From NCBI GenBank assembly GCA_029821455.1, contig JALGTI010000197.1, positions 1-7,925 of the forward strand: DNA of 7,925 nt, given 5' to 3'. Numbering within the stretch: the stretch's first letter is position 1; each line of letters begins with the position of its first letter. Of this stretch, positions 1-7,044 are shown piece after piece. Both the position numbers and the translations under genes were made by a program. The stretch is from Candidatus Zipacnadia bacterium (lineage in GTDB: Bacteria > Armatimonadota > Zipacnadia > Zipacnadales > Zipacnadaceae). Below the pieces are notes generated by a model. It saw only the letters and a list, made by a program, of their open reading frames with translations. It did not search any database and was not told the origin of the DNA.

Positions 1-1094
1 TCCCTGGTGCGGCTATATAGGTGTGGCTGAAAGATGACAAGCAGACTGCGGTCGAAATGCTCCTGCACTGCCTGGATAGCGGCCCGCACCTCGGTGGGGT
101 GATGGGCATAGTCGTCATACACCACCGCCCCGTTTAGCTGACCCAGGCGCTCAAAGCGCCGGTCGACACCCCGGAACTGCGCCAGAGCGGCACAAACCTG
201 CTTAGCCTCCAGACCAGCGCCCAGACACGCAGCCGTCGCTGCCAGAGCGTTGGCAACATTACAGCGGCCAGGCACTTGTAGTTGAACCCGACCCAGTGAC
301 TGGCCCTCAACTATGCACTCGTAGGCTACGCTTTCGTCCAATGGGGCGATGTCGCGGGCCATCACTTGAGCCTCGCCTGCTAGTCCGAAGCTAATTGGGG
401 TGGCCGGGCTGTCCTGTGCCAGGCGCGTGGCGATGGGATCATCGGCCCGATAGACCAGGAAGCCATCAGGATCAGCCGAGGCCAGGAAGTCCGCATACGC
501 TTGCTGGAGGCGCTCGAAGGTGCCATGCTCATCCAGGTGGTCGGGTTCGACGCTGGTCAACACCTGCGAGCAGCCCCTGTAGCGAAGGAAACTGCCATCG
601 CTCTCGCAGGCCTCAAAAATGAAGAGGTCACTATCTCCGATGTGGTGAGTGCCTCCCAGATCAGGCACATCGGCTCCCACAAAGACCGTTGGGTCCAGAC
701 CCAACTTCAAGTACACAGCCCCAAGCATCGCCGTGGTCGTGCTCTTGCCGTGAGTGCCAGTAATCGCTATAGCACGATGCCTCTGCAGCAATTCGGCCAG
801 TACCTCTGAGCGATGGAGCACAGGCCTACCGGTGGCACGAGCGGCGACCAGTTCGGGATTGTCCTCGCGGATGGCAGTGGTGTACACGTAGGCATCTGCG
901 TCGCCTACGTTGTCAGCGCTCTGGCCGATGGCCACCTTGATACCCGCTGCACGCAGGCCCGCGACCCGCTCACCCTCGTCCCGGTCCGACCCGCTGACCT
1001 GCAGGCCACGGCTGGCCAGACTGTGAGCCAACGCGCTCATTGAGACGCCGCCGATACCGATGAAATATACCTTCTGGCCGGCCTTGAAGTCCAT
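1..1094 (-). CDS. murC: UDP-N-acetylmuramate--L-alanine ligase MurC (3' end beyond window)
   Basis: MurC is the cytoplasmic ATP-dependent ligase that adds L-Ala to UDP-MurNAc, the first residue of the peptidoglycan stem peptide. I read 364 residues without a stop up to the window edge; the family is usually about 450-490, so roughly the last quarter is missing. Visible landmarks are the N-terminal Rossmann motif FIGIGGVSMS (residues 11-20), the ATP P-loop GTHGKST (113-119, Lys117), ESDGSF (164-169), DHLDEH (185-190), the domain-boundary motif GRCNVANALAA (276-286) and the C-terminal-domain motif DDYAHHPTEV (327-336), which is typical of MurC. FQPHLYSRTR is at the edge. GRCN replaces the usual GRHN. 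The ATG at 1094 puts the Rossmann motif at the normal distance from the start but has no clear ribosome binding site. A GTG nine codons upstream (1121) overlaps the murG stop as GTGA and is a possible alternative. It is the last gene of the cluster in view. Confidence 0.96.
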   Translation of the reverse strand, partial: MDFKAGQKVYFIGIGGVSMSALAHSLASRGLQVSGSDRDEGERVAGLRAAGIKVAIGQSADNVGDADAYVYTTAIREDNPELVAARATGRPVLHRSEVLAELLQRHRAIAITGTHGKSTTTAMLGAVYLKLGLDPTVFVGADVPDLGGTHHIGDSDLFIFEACESDGSFLRYRGCSQVLTSVEPDHLDEHGTFERLQQAYADFLASADPDGFLVYRADDPIATRLAQDSPATPISFGLAGEAQVMARDIAPLDESVAYECIVEGQSLGRVQLQVPGRCNVANALAATAACLGAGLEAKQVCAALAQFRGVDRRFERLGQLNGAVVYDDYAHHPTEVRAAIQAVQEHFDRSLLVIFQPHLYSRTR

Positions 1095-1099
1095 AGCGA

Positions 1100-1115
1100 T
1101 ACAAGATGTATTGTA
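1100..1115 (-). repeat. Small inverted repeat in the murG-murC gap
   Basis: The arms TACAA and TTGTA (1100-1104 and 1111-1115) flank a 6-nt loop and can form a 5-bp stem, 6 with a flanking G-U pair. It lies in a short AT-rich patch between the murG stop and the murC ATG, where a ribosome binding site would be expected and none is seen. There is no U-run, so it is not a terminator. It could affect murC translation or could be chance. Confidence 0.3.
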
Positions 1116-1117
1116 CG

Positions 1118-2239
1118 TCACGGCTGTCGTCTTGGCAAGCCATCGGCGTCTTCGAGCAGCAACCGTGCTATCACATCTGCAGCATCCGGCTTACCTAGCT
1201 TCCGCGACGCCTCGGCCATCGCCGCCAGCCGGTCGGGGTCATCTAGCAGCGCGGCCAGTGTCGTCACCAGGCTCTGACCGGTCAGTTCGGCGTTTTCGAT
1301 GATAACCACTGCACCTGCCTCGGCCAGGGGACGGGCGTTAGCCATTTGGTGGCCCGCCGCATGCGGGTAGGGCACTACAATCATCGGTTTGCCCAGAGCT
1401 AGGCCCTCGCCCAGGCTCGATGAGCCTGCCCGCGACAGAATAATGTCGGCTGCAGCGTAGGCAAGGCCCATCTCGTGGCAGAAGGGCAGACACCGATACG
1501 CGGGTGGCTCAGCTTCCAGTTCAGCAGCTCGGGCCGCCACTTCCTCGTAGTCGAGTTGACCGGTCAGATGCACGGTCTGCAGATCGTCACGGGCCAGCAA
1601 CTCAGGTAACGCCTCCGATACAGCCCGATTGATGGGCCGCGCACCCTGACTGCCCCCTGTCACCAGCAGGGTCTTGCGGGCACAGTCAAGCCCAAAGTGC
1701 GCTAAGCCGTCCTCACGACTGTAGCCAAGTATCTCCTTGCGTATCGGGGGCCCTGTGTGAACGGTCTTCTCTATTGGGAAGTACTCTGCGGAGGCTTCAA
1801 AGGTCAGCGTGATGCGGCGAGCATATCGGCGTAGCACTCGGTTGGTTCGGTCGGGCAAGACATCGCCAACATGGATGACACAGGGCACGCCAAGTAGCCG
1901 GGCTGCCAGTACGCCAGGCGCGGCTACATATCCGCCGGAGGCAAACAGCACATCGGGGCGGAAGCGACGCAACGCCCTAAACGCCTGTAACACACTCCAC
2001 CCGAGGGCCATCAGGCTGCTCAGCCAGCGCAGTGACAGAGCATAGGGAAACGGCCTGGCGCTGAGCAGTTTGTGGGGGAGGTTCAATTGCTCCAGCAGTT
2101 CCGCATCCAACCCCCGCCTGGCCCCCAGCAACAGCAGCTCCACCTCAGGGCTTAATTCCATCAGGCTCTGTGCCACCGCCACGGAGGGGAACAGATGCCC
2201 CGCCGTGCCGCCGCCAGCCAGCACAATGTGCGTTGACAT
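1118..2239 (-). CDS. murG: UDP-GlcNAc--lipid I N-acetylglucosaminyltransferase MurG
   Basis: MurG is a peripheral GT28 glycosyltransferase on the inner membrane face that transfers GlcNAc from UDP-GlcNAc to lipid I, giving lipid II. The product is 373 residues, a normal length. The N-terminal acceptor domain starts with GGGTAGHLFP (9-18) and has GGYVAAPG (102-109). The C-terminal nucleotide-sugar domain has GGSQGA (195-200), SRAGSSSLGEG (269-279), PYPHAAGHQMANAR (290-303); the Arg, Glu, Gln and Asn positions expected to contact UDP-GlcNAc are present. In the acceptor half, the usual HEQN segment reads HVGD (123-126) and the usual TGNPVR reads TGPPIR (162-167), a departure from well-studied MurGs. 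The ATG at 2239 shares one base with the ftsW stop (TGATG) and has an AGAGGG site 7 nt upstream (2247-2252), so the start is well supported and translation is probably coupled to ftsW. Confidence 0.97.
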   Translation of the reverse strand: MSTHIVLAGGGTAGHLFPSVAVAQSLMELSPEVELLLLGARRGLDAELLEQLNLPHKLLSARPFPYALSLRWLSSLMALGWSVLQAFRALRRFRPDVLFASGGYVAAPGVLAARLLGVPCVIHVGDVLPDRTNRVLRRYARRITLTFEASAEYFPIEKTVHTGPPIRKEILGYSREDGLAHFGLDCARKTLLVTGGSQGARPINRAVSEALPELLARDDLQTVHLTGQLDYEEVAARAAELEAEPPAYRCLPFCHEMGLAYAAADIILSRAGSSSLGEGLALGKPMIVVPYPHAAGHQMANARPLAEAGAVVIIENAELTGQSLVTTLAALLDDPDRLAAMAEASRKLGKPDAADVIARLLLEDADGLPRRQP

Positions 2240-3339
2240 CAGGAAGCCCTCTGGGGCGGCGAGCTGTAGCGTGAGACAGCCAGTATTATCCCCGCCGCCA
2301 TCATTGAACTGATGAGGCTGCTGCCGCCGGCGCTGATGAAGGGGAGGTTGAGGCCCGTCACTGGGATGCTATTCGTGGTTACCGCGATATGAATCAGGCC
2401 CTGCAGCACCAAAGCCATCCCACACCCAGCCGCCGCATACCAGCCCATTGCCGACGGGGAGCGCCGGGCGATGTCGAAGGCAAGAACAGCCAAGAGCACT
2501 ATGCCCCCCAGCAGTAGCAGTGCCCCCCATAGCCCCAACTCTCCACCCACCACACAGAAGATTGAGTCGTTGTACGGTTCCGGCAACGTCCGCCACTTGC
2601 CATCGCTGAAGCCCAGCCCCTGCCCCAGAGCATGGCCTTTCGCGAGCGCAATCAGCATGCTATAGATATGCAAACCTGGCCCATCTGTGTATCTTTCAGG
2701 ATGCAACCAGGCCAGGATACGGGTCCAGATATATGGCTTGCAGCTAGCTACTATCAGCCCCGCACCCCCGGCCAGGAGGCCGCCTGCTGTCAGCAGGCCG
2801 CGATGCATTCCCCCCAGGTACAGCATCCCGAAGGTTATTGCCAACACCAACATCGCCATCCCCTGGTCAGACTGCAGCAATAGCAGTCCACAAACGAATG
2901 CCGCCGCCAGCGTCGCCTTCACCATAACCCGCTTGTGGGTCTCATAGCCCCGATGGCGCGGAGCGTGGAGAGGCCGAGCAAATAGGGCAGCCAGGTAGAC
3001 CACGAACGCTACCTTGGCAAACTCCGACGGCTGAAAGCCCCAGATCCAGCAGCGGGCCCCCCGCACCTCATGGCCCCACAAGGCAGCCGCCAACATCAGC
3101 GCGCAGCCCAACGCGAAGACGGGGAACGCCAGCTTCTCCAGCCACCGTAGCGGCAAGTAGCTGACTACCACCATCAGCAGCAGGCCTGCCAGGGCGAATT
3201 GGGACTGCGACTTGAGGTAGGCATATCCATCTCCACCGTGTCGGCTTGCCACCGCAAAGCTGGCCGAGAAGACAAAGACTATGCCCGCGACAGTCAGCGC
3301 ATAGACCAGAAGGAAAAGTCGCCGGTCCATCTTCGTCAT
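2239..3339 (-). CDS. ftsW: SEDS-family septal peptidoglycan polymerase FtsW
   Basis: FtsW is a polytopic inner-membrane glycosyltransferase of the SEDS family that polymerises lipid II at the septum together with a class B penicillin-binding protein. From the ATG at 3339 it is 366 residues, with about ten hydrophobic segments. Family landmarks are QPSEFAKV (103-110), LLQSDQG (154-160), LPEPYNDSIF (252-261) with the conserved acidic residue Asp258, GGELG (265-269) and TGLNLPFISAGGSSL (328-342). The usual forms of two of these are hTDFIF and GEELG, so this protein is divergent in its large extracytoplasmic loop. RodA is the main alternative, but the position between murD and murG in a dcw cluster argues for FtsW. 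Start choice is uncertain: ATG at 3339 (17 nt after the murD stop, GAGAG about 10 nt upstream), ATG at 3330 (GGTGG 9 nt upstream), or a longer GTG at 3375 that would overlap murD by 19 nt. Confidence 0.94.
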   Translation of the reverse strand: MTKMDRRLFLLVYALTVAGIVFVFSASFAVASRHGGDGYAYLKSQSQFALAGLLLMVVVSYLPLRWLEKLAFPVFALGCALMLAAALWGHEVRGARCWIWGFQPSEFAKVAFVVYLAALFARPLHAPRHRGYETHKRVMVKATLAAAFVCGLLLLQSDQGMAMLVLAITFGMLYLGGMHRGLLTAGGLLAGGAGLIVASCKPYIWTRILAWLHPERYTDGPGLHIYSMLIALAKGHALGQGLGFSDGKWRTLPEPYNDSIFCVVGGELGLWGALLLLGGIVLLAVLAFDIARRSPSAMGWYAAAGCGMALVLQGLIHIAVTTNSIPVTGLNLPFISAGGSSLISSMMAAGIILAVSRYSSPPQRAS

Positions 3340-3356
3340 CCACCAGCGTCTCTCGC

Positions 3357-4733
3357 TTACCCGGCTTCTCTGCACAGTTGAGCGAACCTCTCTCCCCGCT
3401 GGGCCTGGTCTCTAAACATATCAAAGCTGGCCGCGCCCGGAATCAGAGCCACGGTGTCGCCAGGCTTCGCGGCCGCCCGCGCTAGCTGTACCGCCTGCTC
3501 GAGGCTGTCGCACAGCGCCGTCACGGTGGCGTCGCCCACAGCTTCCTGAAGCTGCTCCCCATTCTCCCCTATCAGCAACACCAGCCGACAGCGCTGCCCC
3601 AACACCTCGCCAAAGCGGCTGAAATCCGCGTTCTTGCCTAGACCACCGGCGATAACGATCAGCGGCGGCTCCAGAGACAGCAAATCGGCAACCGCGGCGG
3701 CGGGATTGGTAGCCTTGGAATCGTCAATGTACGTGACGCCGTCTATCTGGCAGACAGTGTCGAGCAGATGGGCGGCTGGCTCGAAGCTGCGTAGGCCGGC
3801 CGCGATATGGTCTGCCGACGCGCCACAGAGCGCACCCATCAGCGCCGCACACAGGGCATTACGGACCTGGTGCAGGCCCACAGCCGGAATGTCCGCTCGC
3901 GTGCAAACGACTTGAGGGGCACCATCCACTGTGATCACCAAGTCATCGCCCTCCAGCCGGCCATTTGCATCTGCCTCCTCGGTGCTCACGGTCAACATTC
4001 GCCCGCGCACTGCGTCTATCTGCTGGGCAGCTATAGCATCGTCAAGGCAGATTATGGCGATGTCCTCGGGTTGCTGGTTTTCGAACACTCGGCGCTTAGC
4101 TGCCACGTACTCCGCCAATGAGGTGTGTCTGTCCAGATGATCCGGTGAGATATTGACCAAGCAGGCCTGCCAGGGCCGAAAGTGCTTGATGCTTTCCAGT
4201 TGGAAGCTGGACACCTCCGCCACCACGGCCTCCACTCCCACAGTGCGATCCACCTGGCTGATGAGCGGCAAGCCAATGTTGCCGGCCACCAGGTGAGGGA
4301 TGCCGGCTGCCTCGAGTATCTTGCCCGTCATCATCACGGTGCTGCCCTTGCCATTGGTGCCCGTAACCGCCAGCATTGGCGCCTGATAGAACCGGTAGGC
4401 AAGCTCTAGCTCGCCAATAACCTCAACGCCGGTCGCTCTAGCCACTTCCAAGGCTGGTAGCTTGTATGGGACTCCGGGGCTAATGATGATGAGGTCAACC
4501 TCGCCAAGTTGCTCAAGCTCCTGAAACTCAGGGACTACCTCACCGCCGAGGCTTTCTATCTGCAGGCAAGGCTCTTCCAGCTCGTGGCGCGGTTTGACAT
4601 CGGCACCAACCGCCACCGCTCCCTGCCTCAGCAGGAAGCGCGCGCAGGCCAGGCCGCTACGTGCCAGGCCGATCACCGCCACACGCTTTCCGGCAAGCTC
4701 CAACTCACCACTGTATATGCTATCGCGGTTCAT
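3357..4733 (-). CDS. murD: UDP-N-acetylmuramoyl-L-alanine--D-glutamate ligase MurD
   Basis: MurD is the cytoplasmic ligase that adds D-Glu to UDP-MurNAc-L-Ala. It has 458 residues, a normal length for the family. The N-terminal domain has the Rossmann-like VAVIGLARSG (18-27). The ATP domain has the P-loop GTNGKGST (125-132, Lys129), EVSSFQLE (173-180), NISPDHLDRH (194-203), and Lys213 in AAKRRVFEN at the place of the carbamylated lysine. The C-terminal domain has DDSKATN (337-343) and SFDMF (436-440). Three motifs are off-consensus: the P-loop carries a Gly after the Lys, as in FolC-type ligases; the usual GxHNxxN reads GLHQVRN (286-292); and the usual HRxE reads HLLD (322-325). DDSKATN, length and context still make MurD the clear call. 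An in-frame start 33 codons upstream (4832) exists, but it would run deep into mraY with no family similarity. The ATG at 4733 overlaps the mraY stop as ATGA. Confidence 0.96.
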   Translation of the reverse strand: MNRDSIYSGELELAGKRVAVIGLARSGLACARFLLRQGAVAVGADVKPRHELEEPCLQIESLGGEVVPEFQELEQLGEVDLIIISPGVPYKLPALEVARATGVEVIGELELAYRFYQAPMLAVTGTNGKGSTVMMTGKILEAAGIPHLVAGNIGLPLISQVDRTVGVEAVVAEVSSFQLESIKHFRPWQACLVNISPDHLDRHTSLAEYVAAKRRVFENQQPEDIAIICLDDAIAAQQIDAVRGRMLTVSTEEADANGRLEGDDLVITVDGAPQVVCTRADIPAVGLHQVRNALCAALMGALCGASADHIAAGLRSFEPAAHLLDTVCQIDGVTYIDDSKATNPAAAVADLLSLEPPLIVIAGGLGKNADFSRFGEVLGQRCRLVLLIGENGEQLQEAVGDATVTALCDSLEQAVQLARAAAKPGDTVALIPGAASFDMFRDQAQRGERFAQLCREAG

Positions 4734-5725
4734 AACCCTTGCCCAACTACTGCAACGGCCAGCAATATGCCCAGCAGGCCAGCAATAGCTCCGGCCAGCC
4801 AGAAGCGCATCACTATCTTGGTCTCCGGCCATCCCAGTAGCTCAAAACTATGGTGCAAAGGTGTCATCGGGAAGATGCGCTTGCCGCCCGTAGCCTTGAA
4901 GTAGGCCACCTGAAGCATCACCGAAAGCACCTCGACCACGAACACTGCTCCGATGACAGCGTATGCCCACTCGACACGGGCGGCGACCGCCACTGCGCCC
5001 AGGGCTGCTCCCAGCGCAAGACTGCCGACATCGCCCATCCACAGGGCGGCTGGCTTGCAGTTGAACCACAAGAAGCCGGCGGCGGCCCCTGCGATGCAAA
5101 GGGCCATCAGCGCCAGGCCCGGCGCGCCAGTCACCCAGCACACACATGCCAGGGCCAGGCCAGCTAGGGCACAGGTTCCCCCCGCCAGGCCATCTAGTCC
5201 ATCAGCAAAGTTGACGCCATTGGCACTGCCGGCAATCACCAGCCCACCCAGCAGAATCCGCAGCTCTAGAGGGAAGTTGCCAAACCCCAGGCTGCCGGCC
5301 AGCCCGGCACTAGGCTGCATCGTCGCCAACAGCCATGCCGCTAGCAGTCCGAGGGCAATCTGAAGAATGATACGGTAGCGCGCAAGGATCCCCTTTGCCC
5401 CTGCGCTGGATATCTTGACGTAGTCATCGCACAGCCCGATGAGACCAAATAGGAGCGCACAAGAAACGACCACGACCATCGGTGCGGTGCCCCTAGCGGC
5501 CACAGTCGCCGCCAGTGCGCCGGTAATCAGTATCGCTGCTATGATGGCAACGCCGCCCATCGAGGGTGTCCCGGCCTTCGCCTGGTGGCTTGAGGGGACA
5601 TCCTCGCGGACATCGCGCTGCAGCCCCGCCTTTCTGACCAGCCGCAGCCATACGCCGCTGAGCACTGCGCTCAGCAACAGCGCTATCAATAAGATCCCAG
5701 CAGCGCTGAACAGATCAATCGTCAT
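4730..5725 (-). CDS. mraY: Phospho-N-acetylmuramoyl-pentapeptide-transferase MraY
   Basis: MraY is the integral membrane enzyme that transfers phospho-MurNAc-pentapeptide from UDP to undecaprenyl phosphate, forming lipid I. The product is 331 residues, close to the shorter Gram-positive-type members. About ten hydrophobic segments alternate with the conserved cytoplasmic motifs in the expected order: HQAKAGTPSMGG (47-58), CDDYVKI (99-105, the Asp pair Asp100-Asp101), NFADGLDGL (172-180), MGDVGSLALG (230-239), and MTPLHHSFELLGWPE (287-301). The last motif is usually HHH; here the third His is Ser. The ATG at 5725 is preceded by a strong ribosome binding site, GGAGGGG with a 7-nt spacer. The gene overlaps the inferred true end of murF by 11 nt and the start of murD by 4 nt (ATGA). 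Confidence 0.97.
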   Translation of the reverse strand: MTIDLFSAAGILLIALLLSAVLSGVWLRLVRKAGLQRDVREDVPSSHQAKAGTPSMGGVAIIAAILITGALAATVAARGTAPMVVVVSCALLFGLIGLCDDYVKISSAGAKGILARYRIILQIALGLLAAWLLATMQPSAGLAGSLGFGNFPLELRILLGGLVIAGSANGVNFADGLDGLAGGTCALAGLALACVCWVTGAPGLALMALCIAGAAAGFLWFNCKPAALWMGDVGSLALGAALGAVAVAARVEWAYAVIGAVFVVEVLSVMLQVAYFKATGGKRIFPMTPLHHSFELLGWPETKIVMRFWLAGAIAGLLGILLAVAVVGQGL

Positions 5726-7044
5726 TCATGAGCCCCTCCACAATCTGCTCGAGGGCCAATGCTCGTGACGCTTTCACCAGTACAGTGTCTGTACAGTGTC
5801 TTCTCGCCCCAGCGCCGGCTTCAGTAGAGTCACCGCAGCCTGTGCGCTGTCAACGTGGTCAGCGCGTACCCCTCGGGCGGCTGCCTCCTGAGCTGTCACG
5901 CCGGCAAGCTCTCCAATGGTGATGAGCCAGTCAATCCCCAGCTCGGCAACCGTCACACCTAGCCGCTCATGAGCGCCCTGAGCCTGATCCCCCAACTCTA
6001 GCATATCGCCTAGCACTGCGATCTTACGCCCCTCGGCAGTAGCCAACATTTGCAGTGCGGCTGCCATGGAATCCGGATTGGCATTGTAGGCATCATTGAT
6101 GACCACAAAGCCACCAGACGACCGCAGAAGCTCTGCGCCGCACTGGCCCCCACTGCGACGCCTGCCACAGCGCCTGCCAGCGCATTGTGAACATTGTGCC
6201 GCCCCGGAAGCTTCAAGCTCACAGTGATCTGCCCGCAAGGTGCCCGCAGTGTGAAGTCCGTCCCCTGCAAGCCTCGCGGTCTTAACTCCGTAGCGGTAAC
6301 GTCTGCTTCATTGTCAAGACCAAACGAGATGATAGGGCAGCTCGTCATCTCGCTCAGCAGCCCAAAGAAGAAGTCATCAGCATTCAGCACGGCTACGCCA
6401 TCATCCGGCAGTTCTGTCAACAACTCGGCCTTGGCCTGAGCTGCCTTTTCGCGGCTGCCTAGCCTTCCGATGTGGGCATCGCCAACGTTGGTGATAACGC
6501 CGATCTGGGGCCTGGCAAGTTGCGCAAGATAGGCGATCTCGCCGGGCCCGCGCATTGCCATCTCCAGGGCGCAAAACTGGTGTTTCTCATTCAGCCTCAG
6601 CAACGCCCTCGGCACGCCGATCTCGTTGTTCTCTGTGCCAGGCGCAATCAAGGTGGGGCCAACTTGCCGCAAAACCGCGCCCACCAGATTCTTCGTTGTA
6701 GTCTTCCCGCTACTGCCTGTCACAGCGGCGATCGTCACATCGAGCCCAGCCCGGTGATGGGCCGCTAGCTTCCCGTATGCTACTAGGGTGTCGTCCACAA
6801 CGACCAGCGGCCTGCTCGACACTGCGGGCAAAGGCCGGGCGACCAGCACCCCGGCTGCCCCGGCCTCAAAGGCCTGTGGCACAAAGTCATGCCCGTCCTG
6901 CCACTCGCCTTGCAACGCCACGAATAGCTCACCCGGCTTGAGGGTGCGGGTGTCGGTGCTGACACCCTCGATCTGGACCTTCGCCCACTGCTCCTCAACC
7001 GCGCCGTCGCAGATTTCGGCTATCTTGCCTAGTGTCAGTATCAT
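5715..7044 (-). CDS. murF: UDP-MurNAc-tripeptide--D-alanyl-D-alanine ligase MurF, reading frame broken twice
   Basis: MurF adds D-Ala-D-Ala to the UDP-MurNAc tripeptide in the cytoplasm, the last soluble precursor step. Frame 1 runs from the ATG at 7044 (ATGA overlap with the murE stop) and matches MurF through STDTR (29-33), the P-loop TGSSGKTTT (109-117, Lys114), TENNEIGVP (137-145), ITNVGDAHI (184-192) and LPGRHNVHNAL (279-289), to about residue 304. It then leaves MurF sequence and stops at 6010. A -1 frame picks up from about 6133 with DAYNANPDSM and VLGDMLELG, and ends falsely at 5774 after an 11-bp duplication. A third frame restores the usual tail DTVLVKASRALALEQIVEGL and a stop at 5717-5715. 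The pieces sum to about 439 residues; with the missing stretch the length would be near the usual 450-460. As written no single frame makes a complete enzyme. The identity is certain; whether the break is real is not. Confidence 0.9.
5733..5739 (-). promoter_or_regulatory. Strong ribosome binding site of mraY
   Basis: The minus strand reads GGAGGGG with a 7-nt spacer to the mraY ATG at 5725. It lies inside the last codons of murF and is the best Shine-Dalgarno match in the window. It confirms the mraY start and would allow mraY to be translated even where murF translation ends early. Confidence 0.75.
5780..5801 (-). repeat. Perfect 11-bp tandem duplication in the 3' end of murF
   Basis: The plus strand has gtacagtgtct twice in direct succession (5780-5790 and 5791-5801). 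Eleven is not a multiple of three, so the frame changes. As written the protein ends ...EDTVQTLYW and stops. Taking one copy out gives EDTVLVKASRALALEQIVEGL, which is the conserved MurF C-terminus. The repeat therefore looks like a recent slippage or assembly event and not an old part of the gene. Confidence 0.9.
6128..6150 (-). other. Frame break with missing codons inside murF
   Basis: MurF frame 1 reads ...GVAVGASAAQ up to about 6133, and frame -1 continues with ELLRSSGGFVVINDAYNANP from the same place. Relatives have about 30 residues between the VGA/VGS segment and the (N/D)D-(S/A)YNAN motif; here there are about 15. The missing part would hold the usual GL..F.P..GR.E stretch. The apparent event is a deletion of roughly 45-50 nt with length equal to 1 modulo 3. 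No slippery heptamer is visible. Confidence 0.8.

Noticed and set aside
1100..1115. Rho-independent terminator between murG and murC
   Set aside because: The stem is short and AT-rich and no T-run follows it on the minus strand; termination inside the cluster is unlikely.
395..1302. Plus-strand open frames of 75-102 codons opposite murC
   Set aside because: The minus strand is continuously open and matches MurC motif by motif here; the plus-strand frames have no protein features of their own.
4734..4832. Longer N-terminus of murD starting inside mraY
   Set aside because: The extra 33 residues have no Mur-ligase character and overlap the mraY C-terminus by about 100 nt; the ATG at 4733 gives the normal MurD start and an ATGA junction.
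4850..5768. Plus-strand open frames of about 100-136 codons opposite mraY
   Set aside because: They are composition-driven shadows on the antisense strand of a well-conserved gene, with no recognisable domain or ribosome binding site.
6128..6150. Programmed frameshift or small intron in murF
   Set aside because: The sequence is shorter than relatives at this point, not longer, so no intervening element is present; no slip site is visible.
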